Shown in pieces: positions 60,793 to 64,000 of a stretch of 64,000 nucleotides of DNA. The position numbers were made by a program, and so were the translations under genes. The stretch's first letter is position 1; each line of letters starts with the position of its first letter. The notes beneath the pieces were generated by a model. That model worked only from the letters and a program-made list of their open reading frames with translations, did not search any database and had not been told where the DNA came from. The stretch comes from CAYMRL01 sp964398985 (GTDB lineage Bacteria; Deinococcota; Deinococci; Deinococcales; Trueperaceae), in NCBI GenBank assembly GCA_964398985.1, contig CAYNOS010000006.1:1-64000 (forward strand), written 5' to 3'.

Positions 60793-61707
60793 CTAGCCGC
60801 GCTCCGCGAGGGCGCGCTGGATGTCGTCGCGCATCTTCTCGGCCGCTGCCCTGCTCGCGCGCACGCTGTCGCTGAGTGAGCCACCGGCAGCCAGGGGGTA
60901 GTCGAGCGAGCGACTGGCGCTGACGACGGCACCGAACCCGTCGGAGTCGAACGCGTCGACGACGTCGGCAGGCCCCGCTCCCTGCGCTCCGTAACCGGGC
61001 AGCAGCAGGATCGAGTTCGGCAGCGCTGCGCGCAGGTCGCGCACGACGTCCCGTTGGTTGGTGGCGCCGACCACGGCCCCGAGGGGCCCGTAGCCGCGGT
61101 CGTCGAGGCCGCCGGACGCGCCGCCGGCCGCCGCCTCGCTCAGCATCCTGGCAAGCCTCAGGTAGAGCGGGTCGCCTGCGGCCAGCTCGAGCTCCTGGAG
61201 ATCGCGGGAGCCGGGGTTGGAGGTCTTCACCAGCACGAAGAGACCGCGCCCCGTCGCGGTCGCGACGTCCACGAACGGTGCGAGCGAGTCGAACCCCAGG
61301 AACGCGTTGACGGTCAGTGCGTCACCCGCGAACGGGCCGCCGGCGGCCAGGTAGGCGTCGGCGTAGGCCTCGGCGGTGCTGCCGATGTCGCTGCGCTTGG
61401 CGTCGACTATCACCGGCAGGTCGAGCCGGCGGGCGCCTTCGATCACTTGCGCCAGCGCCTCCATGCCGGCGGTCCCCAACGCCTCGAAGAACGCCGTCTG
61501 CGGCTTGCAGCAGCAGACGACGTCGTGGGTCGCCTCGAGCAGTGCCAGCAGGTGCTCGGTGACGGCCACGGCGACTCGTTGCCTGTCGTCACCGTGACGC
61601 TCGGGGTGCGTGTGCGCGAGCAGCCGCGGCCGCGGGTCGAGCCCCAGGCACACGCGCGACTTGCTCTGTTCCATGCGGCCGTGCAGACGCGCCGCGAACG
61701 GCGTCAC
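60793..61707 (-). CDS. pyrF: Orotidine 5'-phosphate decarboxylase (type 2)
   Basis: Makes UMP from OMP. 304 residues, longer than the 230-240 of the common form and matching the type 2 (PyrF2) family; VCLGLDPRP opens the barrel and VDAKRSDIGSTAEAYA near residue 95 holds the catalytic Lys-Asp pair; NAFLGFDSL and VKTSNPGSRDLQ follow. GTG start directly after the secA stop (TGA-GTG). Confidence 0.95.
   Translation of the reverse strand: MTPFAARLHGRMEQSKSRVCLGLDPRPRLLAHTHPERHGDDRQRVAVAVTEHLLALLEATHDVVCCCKPQTAFFEALGTAGMEALAQVIEGARRLDLPVIVDAKRSDIGSTAEAYADAYLAAGGPFAGDALTVNAFLGFDSLAPFVDVATATGRGLFVLVKTSNPGSRDLQELELAAGDPLYLRLARMLSEAAAGGASGGLDDRGYGPLGAVVGATNQRDVVRDLRAALPNSILLLPGYGAQGAGPADVVDAFDSDGFGAVVSASRSLDYPLAAGGSLSDSVRASRAAAEKMRDDIQRALAERG

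Positions 61708-64000
<2,293 letters not shown>

Overview
The window is a gene-dense (over 95% coding by eye), high-GC bacterial chromosome segment made almost entirely of housekeeping genes. Several things point to the Deinococcota (Deinococcus-Thermus, perhaps a Truepera-like lineage). Menaquinone is made by the futalosine route (mqnD, a UbiA/MqnP-type prenyltransferase, a MenG/UbiE methyltransferase). There is a DUF3809-like gene. About twenty genes carry a TANNNT -10 box only 6-8 nt before the start codon, the layout of the leaderless mRNAs known from Deinococcus. The assignment is inference; no rRNA or tRNA gene is present to settle it. I found no CRISPR array, insertion sequence, phage, tRNA or rRNA, and no gene-free stretch reaches 300 bases.

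Layout. 1-7.4 kb: typA (cut by the left edge), menG, a GidA-like protein, mqnD, the infC-rpmI-rplT translation operon with a structured leader and strong terminator, then hisD. 7.4-12.2 kb (minus): an isoprenoid/membrane-proteolysis cluster of dxr, two M50 site-2 proteases, a glycosyltransferase and an MBL hydrolase. 12.2-17.9 kb: a CBS-ACT protein and an S4 protein, then a five-gene minus operon cdaA-cdaR-def-fmt-der joining c-di-AMP synthesis to translation initiation and ribosome assembly. 17.9-25.5 kb: prfB with its programmed frameshift, ygfZ, an AAC(3)-family gene, a split B12-dependent acyl-CoA mutase, a LysM-M23 hydrolase and a zinc-ribbon coiled-coil protein. 25.6-34.2 kb: a DUF512 radical-SAM-like protein, the prenyltransferase, a dipeptide-type ABC system without ATPases, a LON-domain protein and truD. 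34.2-43.3 kb: a large VWA membrane protein divergent from a histidine kinase with a degenerate receiver, rnhB, a PSP1 protein, holB, phosphodiesterase, PEGA and envelope proteins. 43.4-51 kb: glgP, pgl, HD protein, lepB, patatin, HtrA. 51-57 kb: mnmE, PAP2 phosphatase, truA, and a cluster with an HMA-fold protein, an Asp23 protein and a FakA-like protein. 57-60.8 kb: secreted lipoproteins of one PPC-like family plus an orphan secreted protein. 60.8-64 kb: pyrF and secA (cut by the right edge).

The most interesting material is in translation initiation and its control: an ATA start for infC whose Shine-Dalgarno can pair with a hairpin loop, a CTG start for truA coupled by a CTGA overlap, the prfB +1 frameshift, a six-codon leaderless upstream ORF coupled to pgl, and the widespread leaderless promoter pattern. 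No wholly new multi-gene system was recognised; the lipoprotein family and the HMA-like/Asp23/FakA cluster are the best candidates for undescribed biology.
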